Below, piece after piece: positions 12,201-29,600 of a stretch of DNA of 64,000 nt (its first letter is position 1; each line of letters opens with the position of its first letter). The stretch lies in the NCBI GenBank assembly GCA_027972325.1, contig JAPMOS010000061.1:31001-95000 (forward strand). Direction: 5' to 3'. Source of the stretch: Paratrimastix pyriformis. Taxonomy: Eukaryota > Preaxostyla > Paratrimastigidae. The position numbers and the translations under genes are program-made. The notes below the pieces were generated by a model. That model was not told the DNA's origin. It saw only the letters and a program-made list of their open reading frames with translations, and did not search any database.

Positions 12201-15200
12201 AACACGTAGAAGAGCAAGGTGCACAAGAAGGACAGCATTTGTCGGATGCACTTCGAGCGGACGAAGCCTTGGAACGCCTCGGCAAGCAATTCCAGCGGGG
12301 TAAAGAAGGAGCAGACGGCGGTGAGCATCATATAGCCGTATGTGCTGCAGAGCCCGAAGATGCTGAGGAAGGACTTGAGGTCGCGGCCCATTTTGGCATA
12401 GTACCGCCGCACAACGGCGCGCGACTCGGCGACCGAGCGTCGGATCAAGAGGGCATCCTGACGGAAAAATGAGGGTCGGAGGGCACCAGAGCAGCGCGGG
12501 CAGACCAGAACGTCCCCGAGGAACGCAGGGGTGTTGTACAGGGAGACCATGAAGAGCAGGGCGGCGATCAGGTAAAATAGGTCGCGAAAGACCTCGACAC
12601 ACTGCTCCTTGCAGACCGCAAGGCGCTCCTCGGGCCTCCGATGCAGGTTCAGGATGAGTGCGGGGATCCTGTAGATGGTCCCGACGAGGACGATGGCCGC
12701 TAGGATGGCGGGAAGAGCCCCGCCCGGCAGGGCTTCGAAGAAGTACCGTCGGGTCTGCGCCCACTCGCGCTCCTTGATGCCCGCGAGGCCGGAGCACTTG
12801 TGAACGAGCGCCTTTTGCTCCTTGGTGGCCTGCGGAAAGAACGGGTCAGGGCGTGGTGCGGGGTGTGTGAGTGGGAGAGCAACGAAGATCCTGCGCCCAT
12901 TCGCAACATTCGGGCGCCTCGCATATGAATGTCATGCCGGGAAGGAAAAGAAGAATTAGCACTTTGGTGCCTCTGAACGGTTTTTCTTCTTCGTGCGATC
13001 TCGGGTTGGACCTGTCGGCCATTTTTTCGTGCTTCCAGCTTCGGGTCCCTCGAGGCGCCAGTCGAGCCTTTTTCGCAGCGTTCGGCGAGAACGAACCGCA
13101 CGATGACGCAGGGGCGGCGGTGGATACCGGGGGAACCAGGAGTTCGGGCTGCACGGACCGCCCGGATGTGTTGGGCAAGCTCTGCCCTGCGCCGCGCCAT
13201 CCCATCGAGGAGGCCTTGGTAGAAGGCGTACCGGTCACGGGAGGCCTCGACGAACGGGGTGTGCGAGATGCTCCGCTCGAAGAGACCCGGGGGGAGGACC
13301 CCAGCCGGCCGATCCTCATTGGCCTCGCGCCGGAGGGGGCAGAGGAGCGCATTCGAGGCGGCAATCTGGTCCATGAAAACTACGAACGAGAAAGGGCGGA
13401 GAGGAGATTGAGGGCGAGCGGTGATGCGCCCCAGTGGGGAGGCGAAGAACGGCGCGGCGGCAGGGCTGGAGCGGGTCGAGAAGAGTGGGAGAGCGAGAAG
13501 GCATCCCGGAGGCGGAGGGCGAAAAACCGCCACAGCTGCGCACCTTGGTACCGCCGCTTGTCCAGGGCCCGAAGCTCCTCCCCAAAGTGGGCGACTTCCT
13601 CCATGTTCGTTGTGCGGAGGGTGCGCACGGCATCGTCGACGAGCCGCTCGCGCCGGCGGAACGTGTCCAGCAGCCGCGAGTTGGAGTAGGTCGCCGAGGG
13701 GTCCGTGGCGGCCCGGATGGCGGATGTGGGCTCGCCGGCCTTCAGCTGCCACGAGCAACGAGAAGGCGGGGAGGGCGGAGGCGTCGAATAAGGTGCGAAG
13801 AGACCGACTGACGTTCGCCGCACCCCCAACATGGTCGGAGGGTCGGTTGAAGATCCCCCACCGTGATGAGACCCAGACCCGGCCCGGGACATGAACAGCC
13901 AGCTGGGGGCGGGGCGTCATGGCCGCGAAAGCAGGCACAACAGCCCCGAGTCCACGGAAGGTGGGGGCCGACAGACCATCGACGCAGCCTGCTGCTGGGC
14001 GGCCAGGAAGACCTCCCCGGCCGTGTCCATGTACAGCTTGATGACCAGCAAATCCTTCAGATTCCGGCGGGCCTGCTGCTGCTCGGCCGTGCCCAGGACG
14101 ACCTGCCAGACGCTGATGGCCTTGGGGGGGACCAGGTGCACGAGGACGAAGGCCAGGATGGCGAAGAGGTCGATCCAGAACTGGCCGAAGTTGATCCACA
14201 CCTGGCCCGAGAAGACCGTCCAGAGGGTGTGGCGCGGCCGCTTGGCGGCGGTGATCAGGGACTTGTACAGGAGGAAGGCGCGGATCAGGGTCACGTTGAG
14301 GAAGACGAAGAGCGCCAGGGCGGGCAGATCAATCAGCGTCCAGACAAAGTGCCGGAGGACAGCGATGTAGCGAGGGCTGGGAAACAAAGAAGGGAAAAGG
14401 GAGCGAGAGAGAACTCGCGAATGAGATGTGGGGAGGGGGGGGGGGGAGGGGGGAGGGGGAGGGGAAGAAGGACGGAGGGGAGAGGAGTAGAGGACCCAGC
14501 GCCAGTGAGCTTGCACGTCTGGGAGTGGTCAGTATTCACGGTGCAGATCTCCACCCACATCGGGTAGGCGCGCCAGAGAGTCGCCGTGACGCAGGCGCCA
14601 ACGAGGACGAAGGGAAGGTCGACAAAGAGCAGGAAGAAGTGCTTGACCACGATGAGCCTGCCGAAGACGATGAGGATGCCAAAAAACCATGAGGATAGAA
14701 AAACCATGAGCAAGGGCGATGGCGGGGCGGCGGCGGGGGCGGAGGCGCGATGCGTGTGCGAATGGCGACCTTGGGCGCACCTCGGAGAACTCTTGGTGAG
14801 CATCGCGGCGGGCCTGGTTGTACGCGCGGAACTCCCGGACGGCGGCGTAACCGCGGTAGCCGGTCAGGGCGAGGACGAGAGCGAACGGGACGAAGACGAG
14901 GTCCAGCAGGAGCAAAGCCGTGTGCTTGAGCACGAGGAGTCGCCCGTGCAGGTTCCACGAGACGGATGCCGTATCTGGGGCCGCGACCGGGAGGGCCGGG
15001 GGTTGGTCGTCTCCGGGCGCAGGGGGCGCCGGCACGGGGGCCGCCCGGGCCTTCAAAAAGCGGCGGGCCTCGAGGATCAGAAGGACCAGCCGATACACGG
15101 TCGCCGTCAGGATGAGCAGCAGGACGATGATGGGCAGGTCCAGGAGGAAGTTGCCGAACTCCTGGAAGGGCAGAGCCAGGTAGCGCATCTTCCGGTACCT

Positions 15201-16948
15201 GCGGCCGCCCAGAAGTGCGCGTCAGAGAACGTTGGGTTTGGTGGTGTGGTGGCGAACGAGGGGGTGGGGGGGGGGGGGGGGGGGGGGATGACAGACCAAG
15301 GACCCGACTCTTCCCGCCAGGAGCGCCCGATGAGCCTGACGAGCCGGCAGGAGCGGACGAGGGTGCAGAGGACGAGGAGCGTGGCCAGGGCGAAGAAGAA
15401 GTCGAGGATGAGCAGCATGAACTGGAGTCCGATCTCCTCGCGATCGGCCCGGTTGTCGTGGGAGTGGTCTCCCCGGGCGCGGCGCGCCTGCACCACGGCG
15501 ACGACCCGGTAGGCTGTGGGCAGCATCAGGGCGAGCAGGACCAGGCACGGGATGTCGAGCAGCAGCTGGCCGGCGTTGTGGAAGATGGCGCCCCAGTAAG
15601 TGCCGTACTGCGACCGAGTGAACCTGACGTGGCTCTTCAGGTCCCGGATCAGGGCGGGCAGCCGCCAGATGGTCAACACGACGAAGGTGGCGCACAGGAA
15701 GGCGGCAATGTCAGCAAATATGCAGAAAAACTCGATCCAGAGAGCTAGGAGAATCGGGCGAGAAAGGCGTTTCGATGAAGAATGGGCTGTGGATTGTTTG
15801 CAACGGCAAGATTGGGGGGAACAAACGAAACATGTCTTACTTCCAACGCCCCGACCCGCGCATGATCCTCCACACCCACTGTCCGCCATCAGCCATGTCG
15901 GTGACCGCGGACCTCTGCGGTAGGAGTACGGATCGACACACAGGGCCAGGATGAGCGAGGGCACCCGCCAGATGGTGCAGAAGACGAGGGTGCCCGCGAA
16001 GAGGAAGGTGGGCACGTCCAGGCAGAGCGCCCCGAACTGCTCGAGGATGGGCTGATAGTAAGTGCCGTCGCTCGACCACTTGTAGGTCTCCTTGATGCGG
16101 ACAACGAGCCGGGGCTGACGGAGCGAAAGGGTCAAAGACGGGCAAGAACGTGCGGAAGAAGAGAGGGCGCCACAGACCAGACGCCAAACGGTCGCCACCA
16201 GACAGAGCAGAGCTGGGGTGATGCAGAAGATGTCGCCAAGCAGAATCCCAAACTGCCAATCGGGGTGGGTGGACGGCGGGTCGGATCGGGTGTCGGATCG
16301 GCGGCCAGACCTGCTTCCAGACTGGCCACCAGTAGCACCCAGTGTCGCTGCTCCAGTTCTTCTTGACGTGGCAGAAGAAAGGCACCACACGCCAGGGGCA
16401 CACGAGCACGAGAACCGCCGGCACCAAACTGAAGATGTCAACGATCAAAGCGCCGAGGTGTTTCCACACTGCGATCCGGATTTCTGGGCACCAGCTATTC
16501 GGAAAAGGCTCGACTCGGGCCAGTGAAAAACCCCCGCAGACATGCTATCAGAATCGCTGTCCCATGCCTCTTTCACCATCTCAACTGTACATGGGATGGT
16601 ACGCCACAGAGTGCCCATGACGATCCCTCCGGCGATGAAAGTGGGAATGTCAATTAAAATAATTCCGAGGTTTTGGACGCATGCCTTTCGAAAATTTGCT
16701 TGTGAACATTCGCGTGAAAGTTGACGGAAAAAAGGAAGCGCGCGATAGATGGAAGCGACATCAATCACGGCCAAAATAAAACAAATAAGGTCAACCGTCA
16801 CATCGAAGAGGAATTTCGCAACGGCGAAAGCGATTTCGCCGAAATCGGCCATTGTTCGGCGGCAACTGCGAGCCTGCGAGATTGGGTCAACCGCCCCCTT
16901 TGAGGTTGTCCTGCCGGAAGTGACGCCGGAAGTGACGGCGGAGGCCAT
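9270..16948 (-). CDS. giant multi-membrane-span protein with repeated LDIP...WRxP modules
   Basis: I do not recognise the family. The start at ATG 16948 is followed by roughly a dozen diverged copies of a 50-60 residue module: an aromatic/hydrophobic span with LLLDIP or LDVP, a second hydrophobic stretch, then WRxPxLI and a polar linker. Clear copies include QNLGIILIDIPTFIAGG, EQFGALCLDVPTFLF and FVVLTIWRLPALIRDLK. A soluble, charged, helical section follows at about 12.8-13.8 kb (RRRERLVDDAVRTLR). After that come another module-like pair (VLVGTIYRIPALILNL) and a large polytopic domain at 11.3-12.5 kb with about eight hydrophobic segments. The C-terminus is soluble and ends near 9270. Introns start mostly GTCTG, and two carry C runs. 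I infer one gene because the strand and frames continue, but two adjacent genes are possible. Location is presumably a membrane; substrate unknown. Confidence 0.6.
13917..16948 (-). repeat. coding tandem repeat: membrane module, about 12 copies
   Basis: Diverged repeats at the protein level. The recurring pattern is [hydrophobic]-LD-[ILV]-P-[about 16 hydrophobic]-[TL]-[WY]-R-x-[PV]-x-L, separated by polar linkers that often contain Tyr and Trp (YGTYWG, GTYYQP, GCYWWP). Exon boundaries do not coincide with single modules. Nucleotide identity between copies is low, so the expansion is old. Confidence 0.65.
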
Positions 16949-17031
16949 TTGAGCTCGGCCTGTTGTCCAGGAGGGGAGCCGCAAATCTGACACTTTTGTT
17001 TTTTCCTACGATTTATACGGAGTCGCTACAT

Positions 17032-18071
17032 TTACTTCTCCCAGCGGCGCGACTCCATGCCCTGAGGAGGCGATGGCTTCACCCGCTTCTTGCCGACCTC
17101 GGACCAATTGGTGGAGAGAACCGTCCCGCCAGATTCGGTCTACCGAAGCGGATGAGCCAACAAAAGGATGGAAAGAACCCAAACGGACGAAGGACTTGAT
17201 CATGGCGCGACGGGTATCTTCGTCGGCATCCTTGTAGATGGTCTGGGGCCGGGTCGAAGATCCATTGAGCAAAGAGTGAGGGGGGGAAGGCAGACCCTGA
17301 AAAGATTGTTGAGGGATTCGTCTCCAGACAAGTTCTTCTTGTCCTCCGCAATCTCGCTGTCCAGAGAACGAGCCAACTGGTCCCAGTCCTTGTTCCCCTT
17401 GGACGAGGGGTACAGATGTTTGGGGTCTGGGGAAAGTGTGGAAGATGATCAGGAGACGGAGAAGACCAGACCTGCAACAGGAGCGGGGGCGGGCACCGGT
17501 GCAGGAGCAGCCGGAGCAGGAGCAGGGGCAACAGCAGGGGCAGATTCGGAAGGAGTCGTGGCGGTGGCGGTGGCGGTGGCGGTGGCGGTGGCATCTGTGG
17601 TAGCGGTTGCGGTTGTAGTGGTAGTGGCGGTGGTGGCCGAAGTGGCCGCGGTCGAAGAAGGAGTCATCCCACCCATATAGGCATCTGCGCGTTCCAGACG
17701 AGCCCAGTGAATCTGAAGAAAAATTGGTACGCTTCATGAATAACAAACAGACTGGCTCGCGCTTCTTCAAAGAGAGCTCCACCTTTGTTGAGAATACTGT
17801 CAGTCTTGATTCTTCGGGGATAATTGGGTGGCAGAGGTCCAGATCAAGGGAGAAAGAGGAGCCACTTGGAAGAGGGAACTCCAAAAATGCCTATGCGAAG
17901 TCAATCACGGAGGAAACAGAAGAAAAAGACCGTTTCAGCGGTAAACCGATGCTCGACTCGGTCGCGGATGACATTCTTCGCAAAAACAGAAATTGTCACG
18001 TACTGGGGATTTTGGAAGTAATCATAGCGAATCTTCGCGGGGGGGGCTGGTTCGGTTTTTGCTTCGGACAT
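17032..18071 (-). CDS. SUGT1: SGT1 co-chaperone (CS + SGS domains)
   Basis: HSP90 co-chaperone needed for kinetochore assembly and SCF ubiquitin ligase function. Exon 1 (18071-17931, 47 residues) begins [20 protein letters not shown] and opens the CS domain. The domain continues after a 52-nt intron (17879-17930) as [20 protein letters not shown] and [11 protein letters not shown], a near-textbook CS domain. A Thr/Ala then Ala/Pro linker follows. The SGS domain reads [18 protein letters not shown], then [14 protein letters not shown], then [16 protein letters not shown] and MESRRWEK at the stop. Introns start GTCTTT, GTCTG and GTCCG. The TPR domain found at the N-terminus of animal, plant and yeast SGT1 is missing: the first ATG is only about a dozen residues before the CS domain. 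Confidence 0.93.
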
Positions 18072-18570
18072 ACCGGAAGAATAACCTCAGGACAGCCTCG
18101 CAAAGCTTTCTGTCATTTTTGTCCCTTTTTTCTCGACCAGCACAAGATGGAGAGCGACCCCAACGCCAAGATGGGCTAAAACGGTGAGTGGGGTAAACCT
18201 TTTCTTTTTGTCCCTTTTCTTGAAATGAATCCTCTTCTTTTCCTTTTGTATCGTTCTCCTCTTCCATCTCTTTCTTTCTTTCTTTCTTCCCTCACCCCTT
18301 TCATCGTTCTTCTCCGGCATTGCCCCATTGTCCCCGGGCCAACACGTTTTCCCCCTTTTTCTTGAAATGAATCCTCTTATTCTATCGTTCTCCTCTTCCC
18401 TTTCATCGTTCTTCTCCGGCAATTGCCCCATCGTCCCACCTAAAAGGAGGTTCTAATTTCAAGTAAGGGACAAGTGAAAGGTCTGCTCCCATATATACCA
18501 TTCTGGGCTGCGGGGATAACGGCGGTCGATGGCTGTGGCATTCGTTGTCAATCGGAACAGGTCAAGACTA
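18072..18570. other. intergenic spacer between EFL1 3' end and SGT1 5' end
   Basis: No coding sequence was seen. It is pyrimidine-rich on the plus strand and contains a short tandem duplication of a unit that recurs at 45.0 kb (see the repeat at 18185-18450). Both flanking genes are on the minus strand, so this holds the SGT1 promoter and the EFL1 3' end. Confidence 0.6.
18185..18450. repeat. dispersed intergenic repeat, two adjacent partial copies
   Basis: The block TTCATCGTTCTTCTCCGGCA followed by a TTGCCCCAT core occurs twice here (about 18300 and 18405). The first copy continues into GGGCCAACACGTTTTCCCCC. Each is preceded by CTTGAAATGAATCCTCTT and TATCGTTCTCCTCTTCC. A third copy, including the GGGCCAACACG end, lies at about 45000-45063. 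Confidence 0.75.
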
Positions 18571-25245
<6,675 letters not shown>

Positions 25246-25323
25246 GTCAGCACGGCATAAATTCTCTCACTCGGGCTCTCGATACAAATTCTAACTTTTC
25301 AAAAAAAGGGGACGGTTTGATCG
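25246..25323. promoter_or_regulatory. 78-bp divergent promoter, EFL1 / 244-residue gene
   Basis: The region between the two outward-facing start codons is AT-richer than the surroundings and has an A7 run. No recognised element. Confidence 0.55.
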
Positions 25324-26365
25324 ATGGACTCTGATTGGCAATCAAATGAGACTCCGACCAGCGGTCGCTGGATTCGCCCAAGTTTTTTCCCTTCGACTCC
25401 CCTTGCCAATGTCTGGCGATTTCGAAGATTCACCGGCTGACCTGCCTTTTAGCCTTCCCCAGCTCCTGCCTCTCACCCAGCCCCTGTAGCTCCTGCACCC
25501 GTACCCGCGCATGTCCCTGTCCAGACACAAGCGACGGCACCGAGCCCATCCGCCCCCCTTCCTGGCCTCTCTTCTCCTCAAAGGCCACGCACTGCACGCC
25601 ACGTTTCTTCGCGGAACCCGATCACAGATGGTCTGCTCTTTGGGAGGCTCACTAAATTTTTGGTTTATTTTTGCGCTTCGTTCGACCCTTCAGGCGAGGA
25701 GATTCACTGCATGAAGCGGCGGGGCAATTATCCGGCCCTTTCCTCCAGTTTTTCCGGGTCGCATATTTTTATGGCACCCGCGGCATCTCCGACGGAGCGT
25801 CCCGGGAAAACCTGTCTGTCCTCGTGATCCAGTTTTTCTGGGTTTTTTCACGCGGGCGGGACTGCATCTTTTTTTCCCCGCTCTGGGTTGCACAAACAGT
25901 CTCGCCACAACGTTCTCGGCAACGCACATCCCTCATCCCCACGGCAGAACCGGTTGCGTTCCGGTCTCCTGTCCGCGCATGCCCATCCCAGTACCGCGAT
26001 GTCCTGGAGTATGCCCATGCCGGACGGCTGACCCAACCCCTGTCGGAGGTGGTCTGTCGCACTGCCACACCACCCGTGTCGACCTACCCCCCCTGAACCC
26101 CTGCAGTACGCCGGAATGCGGAGCGCTCGAACGCAGCGCGAGGACAGCATCCGCCGGGCCACGCAGGAAGAGTTCGCCAAGAACCACCAGCTCTCCGCCC
26201 TCTACCGGTCTGTCGGGCCCACCTCCCGCCCCCGCCGTCCAACAACCCGCTTGCCTTTTCGCCTGCAGTGCCCGGGCCGAGACTTCCAGCGCCGCCCTCC
26301 GGGTCTTCCTGTACGATGCCAAGCCAGAGCCCGCGAGCACGTCGCCCCCTTCCGGAACGTCATAA
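25324..26365 (+). CDS. hypothetical 244-residue protein, six exons
   Basis: No single long ORF marks this gene. I built it from the donor rule. Exons 25324-25410, 25453-25630, 25694-25813, 25900-26051, 26107-26207 and 26269-26365 total 735 nt and stay open throughout. All five introns start GTCTG, end in AG and are 42-86 nt long. The product starts MDSDWQSNETPTSGRW, passes through a Pro/Ala-rich stretch, then EEIHCMKRRGNYPALSSSF, YRDVLEYAHAGRLTQPL and a charged helix with TQREDSIRRATQEEFAKNHQ, and ends DAKPEPASTSPPSGTS. No signal peptide, membrane span or known domain was seen. It could be a lineage-specific cytosolic or ciliary protein, but nothing here shows function. Confidence 0.75.
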
Positions 26366-26623
26366 CCCTCACATGGCACCAGTCCTCCCCCCCACCCCTC
26401 CCCACCCCTCCCCTCCCCTCTCCTCCCCCTCTCCTCCCTCCCTCCCCTCAGTATGTCTTATTATGCTTGTTTGGGCGGCGTGTGCTGACCGACATGTGAT
26501 CGGCCGCGCTCCGGATTCGAACGTCGGGGGAAGAGGGAGGAGAAGGGGAAAAAGAAGGGAAGAGGGGAGATAAGGACAAGGAGTGTATAGGAGGAGCAGG
26601 AGCAGGAGGGGGGTACTCGGCCG
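26366..26623. other. convergent intergenic spacer, C/T-rich then purine-rich
   Basis: Lies between the stop of the 244-residue gene and the stop of the IQ-motif gene. CTCCCC-rich sequence at 26385-26450 is followed by GGAGAA-rich sequence at 26525-26610. No gene seen. Confidence 0.6.
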
Positions 26624-29600
26624 TCACCCCGTCACGGCTGCCCCTGCTTGAGGATTTGGTGGGGGCGCCTCGAGGTCGGCGTCCGGTCTGTCCTCCGAGA
26701 CGGCATGGAGGCTGATCGTGGCGGGGGATCGGCCCGAGCGGACCGAACTGGGGCCTGAGGGCAGATGGGTGGCCTCCCCAAAGTAGGGTCCGGGGGTGCC
26801 CGTCACGCCCACAGACTCGGTGACTGCGGTTGGTTCAGCGAGAGACACAAAAACAGGATGAATGCACGGCGCCAGACCACATGAGGTCTGTATGGGAGGC
26901 TGGAAGAGGGAAGGGAGAATGCTGCGGACCGGCGCTGGTCACTGACTCGGCCGCGCTGAGCAGTGGCGCGTCGGTGACGAGGGGTTTGCCGGGCCGCACC
27001 AGCAGCGGCAGGATGTAGCGCGACCCGCCGCGACCGGGCTGCTGGGTCGGGGCGCCGCCAGGAAGCGCGGGGGGTCCCTCCAGCGGCAGCGAGGGTGGGT
27101 GGGGCAGGGCCGAGATCGAGCCCACAGAGGTCATCCCAACCGTGGTCATGCCCCAGGTGTGAGGCTGGTCGGGGGCCGAGACTGAGGTGAGGATGGACCG
27201 GTGGGTGCTGGGCTGCACGGTGGGGTTCGAGGGGAACTCGCTGGAGAAGAGGAAGGAGGAAACCGGGAAGGAGGTCTGCGAGGGCGAGGTGGCGGTCTCG
27301 GTGGTCGTGCGGGTCTGCTCGTCTTCACCCCGCCCGCCGTTGGTGGTCGACAGGGGCGAGGAGGAGATGGACGGGGACATTGTCGGTTGGGGGGGTGGTG
27401 ATAAAGGCCCGCGGGGAGCCGGGGGGACCTGGCCGAACGAGGAGGTGGTTCGCGAGGTTCGCCGGCCCTCGGTGGGGGCGCCCTCGCTGATCCGCAAGGG
27501 GAAGAGCACGTCTCCGCCACCGTCGTCTGACTCGACCCCCGACACCACCCGGCTGACGGCTGGGGGCGAATGACAGGACAGCGGGGTGGGCATCATCATC
27601 TCCTCCGAACCCCGGGGAACGGGTGGAGGCGGGCGCACCAAGTCCGGGCCGCCACCCGGGTAGGCATGCGAGGGGCTGGTGCGGCCCCAGATCTGTCGGA
27701 CGATTCGGGCGCGGCGCACGCGGGGCGAGCGGGCCGGCTTGCTGGACAGGTGCCCGGGCATGGAGAGGACGGCCAGGTCGTGGGGCGACGGGGGCCGCGG
27801 GACGACCCCGCGCTTCAAGGCGGCGCTGTCGGTCCACAGGAGCGAGGGCACCAGGGGCGGCGGGTCCGGCCTGGCGCACGGGTGAGCGGTGGGCACCAAG
27901 CCGGCGACGGGGGTGACAGGGTCCGAGGGCAGGCTTCCGAAGGGCCGCTGGCGGGTGTTCACCAGCAAGATGTCCAGCCCATCGTATGGCGACTCCTGGA
28001 GCGGCAGGCGAGGCGGGGAGCCGTAGAAGGCCGTGGCCGCGGGGGCGCTCCGGAGGCGGAGAGGCGCGGTGGAGGAGAGAATGGCACTCGGCAGGGAGGG
28101 AGCCACCACTGCGGCGGGGCCGCACAGATCGGGGTTGGGCGGCTTCAGCTGGCAGGCGACCGAGACAATGGTGCGGGCCTTCTCGGTGAAGGCCTGGGCG
28201 AGGGGCGGCAGGGTGAAGGTCGCCTGCCGTCACGACGCATCAGTAGGCGGGCGGGAGGAAAAAAGAATTGAGAGAGGAAGGGAAAGAGGCAGGAGGAGAG
28301 ATGAGGAGCACCCGCGAACCTTCGCCTGCGAGACTGGCCGGGGCGGGGATTTGCGCGTCTTCACTGCCCCGCTCCGAAGCCGCAAGGACTCGCCTGGGAT
28401 CTCTTCCGCCCGGCTGCGCCGGACCCCCGGAATTGGTGGGGAGTCTCCGTCGGCCCTGGGGCTCGTGGCGGCATCGGGTTTGGCTGCGGGCGGTTGGCCG
28501 GGTCCGCGTGACGAGAGCGGGCTCTCGGAGTGCGAATCTTCCGAGAGTTCCCGAGTTCGGGCCCTGTACTCGGTGTACCTCCGACTAGGGGTGTGTGCGG
28601 TGTTGCGCGTGCGTGTGTGTGTCGAGTTGGCGGCAGCGGTGGGGCAATGGCGAGGGCATGACATGGAGAGCCGAGTGGGAGGCCAGTGGGCGAACAGACG
28701 ATCTCCTCCAGGCCTTCTGGATGACGGTGGCCGCCTCGTTTTCGGCCGAGAGTTGGGCGGCCATCTTTCGGGCGGCCTTCCTGGCCACCGAGACTTGTTG
28801 CATGTGCTGCCGAAGAACAGGTCAGATCAAGTGGCCACGTCATAGAGCATCAGACAGACCACTTGGCGGCGGGCATTCAAGACGCGCTCCCGTTCTGCAC
28901 GGACCGCGTCCGCGGTCAGTCGTTCCTTCTCCTCTTCGTACATCGCCCGGAGCTGGCCGGGGGACCGAGGCAGAGACGCCAGTGGGCGGTGAGCGTGATG
29001 ACGCCTCGGCACAGCGCATGCAAACAGAACAACGCAGGACGAGGGACGCGAACCTTTCTTTTGGCCCTTGCACGCAATTCATCGGTGGTCAGGTCATCGG
29101 CATGCTCCAGGTCGTAGGCCCGGAAGTAGTCCTGACGGGTGTACAAGGGCACCCCAATCGAGCGAATGAGCAAAGCCAAGAATACTTGAGGAGCGAGCCG
29201 ACCTTGAGAACGACGTCGAGATGGGCCGCCTTCTCACGCTCGACGGCCAGGAAATAATCGTCGCTCTGGAGGACCAGCAGGTGTGGCGGAGTGACGGAAG
29301 AGCGCCAATTGGACAGACCTTCTCCTGGGATTGGCGCATTTCGTGCAAGAGGGCAACACCGCGGTGATAGCTGCTTCGTGGTGTGGCGAGGGTCTTACTT
29401 TGAGCCGAGGCAATCGTGGCCAGCAGCCGAATGGGGTCTGGGGTGAATTGGGGGTGAATTGGGGGTGGTGGGGGTGAATTGGGGGTGAATTGGGGTGGTG
29501 GGGGTTGGGGGTGGTGGGGGTGAATTGGGGGTGAATTGGGGGGTGAATTGGGGGGTGAATTGGGGGGTGAATTGGGGGTGAAATTGGGGGTTGGGGTGAA

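Noticed and set aside
11282-12472. Plus-strand ORF of 396 codons, rich in Glu, Gly and Arg
   Set aside because: Antisense of the polytopic membrane domain; the composition is that of a reverse-complement shadow.
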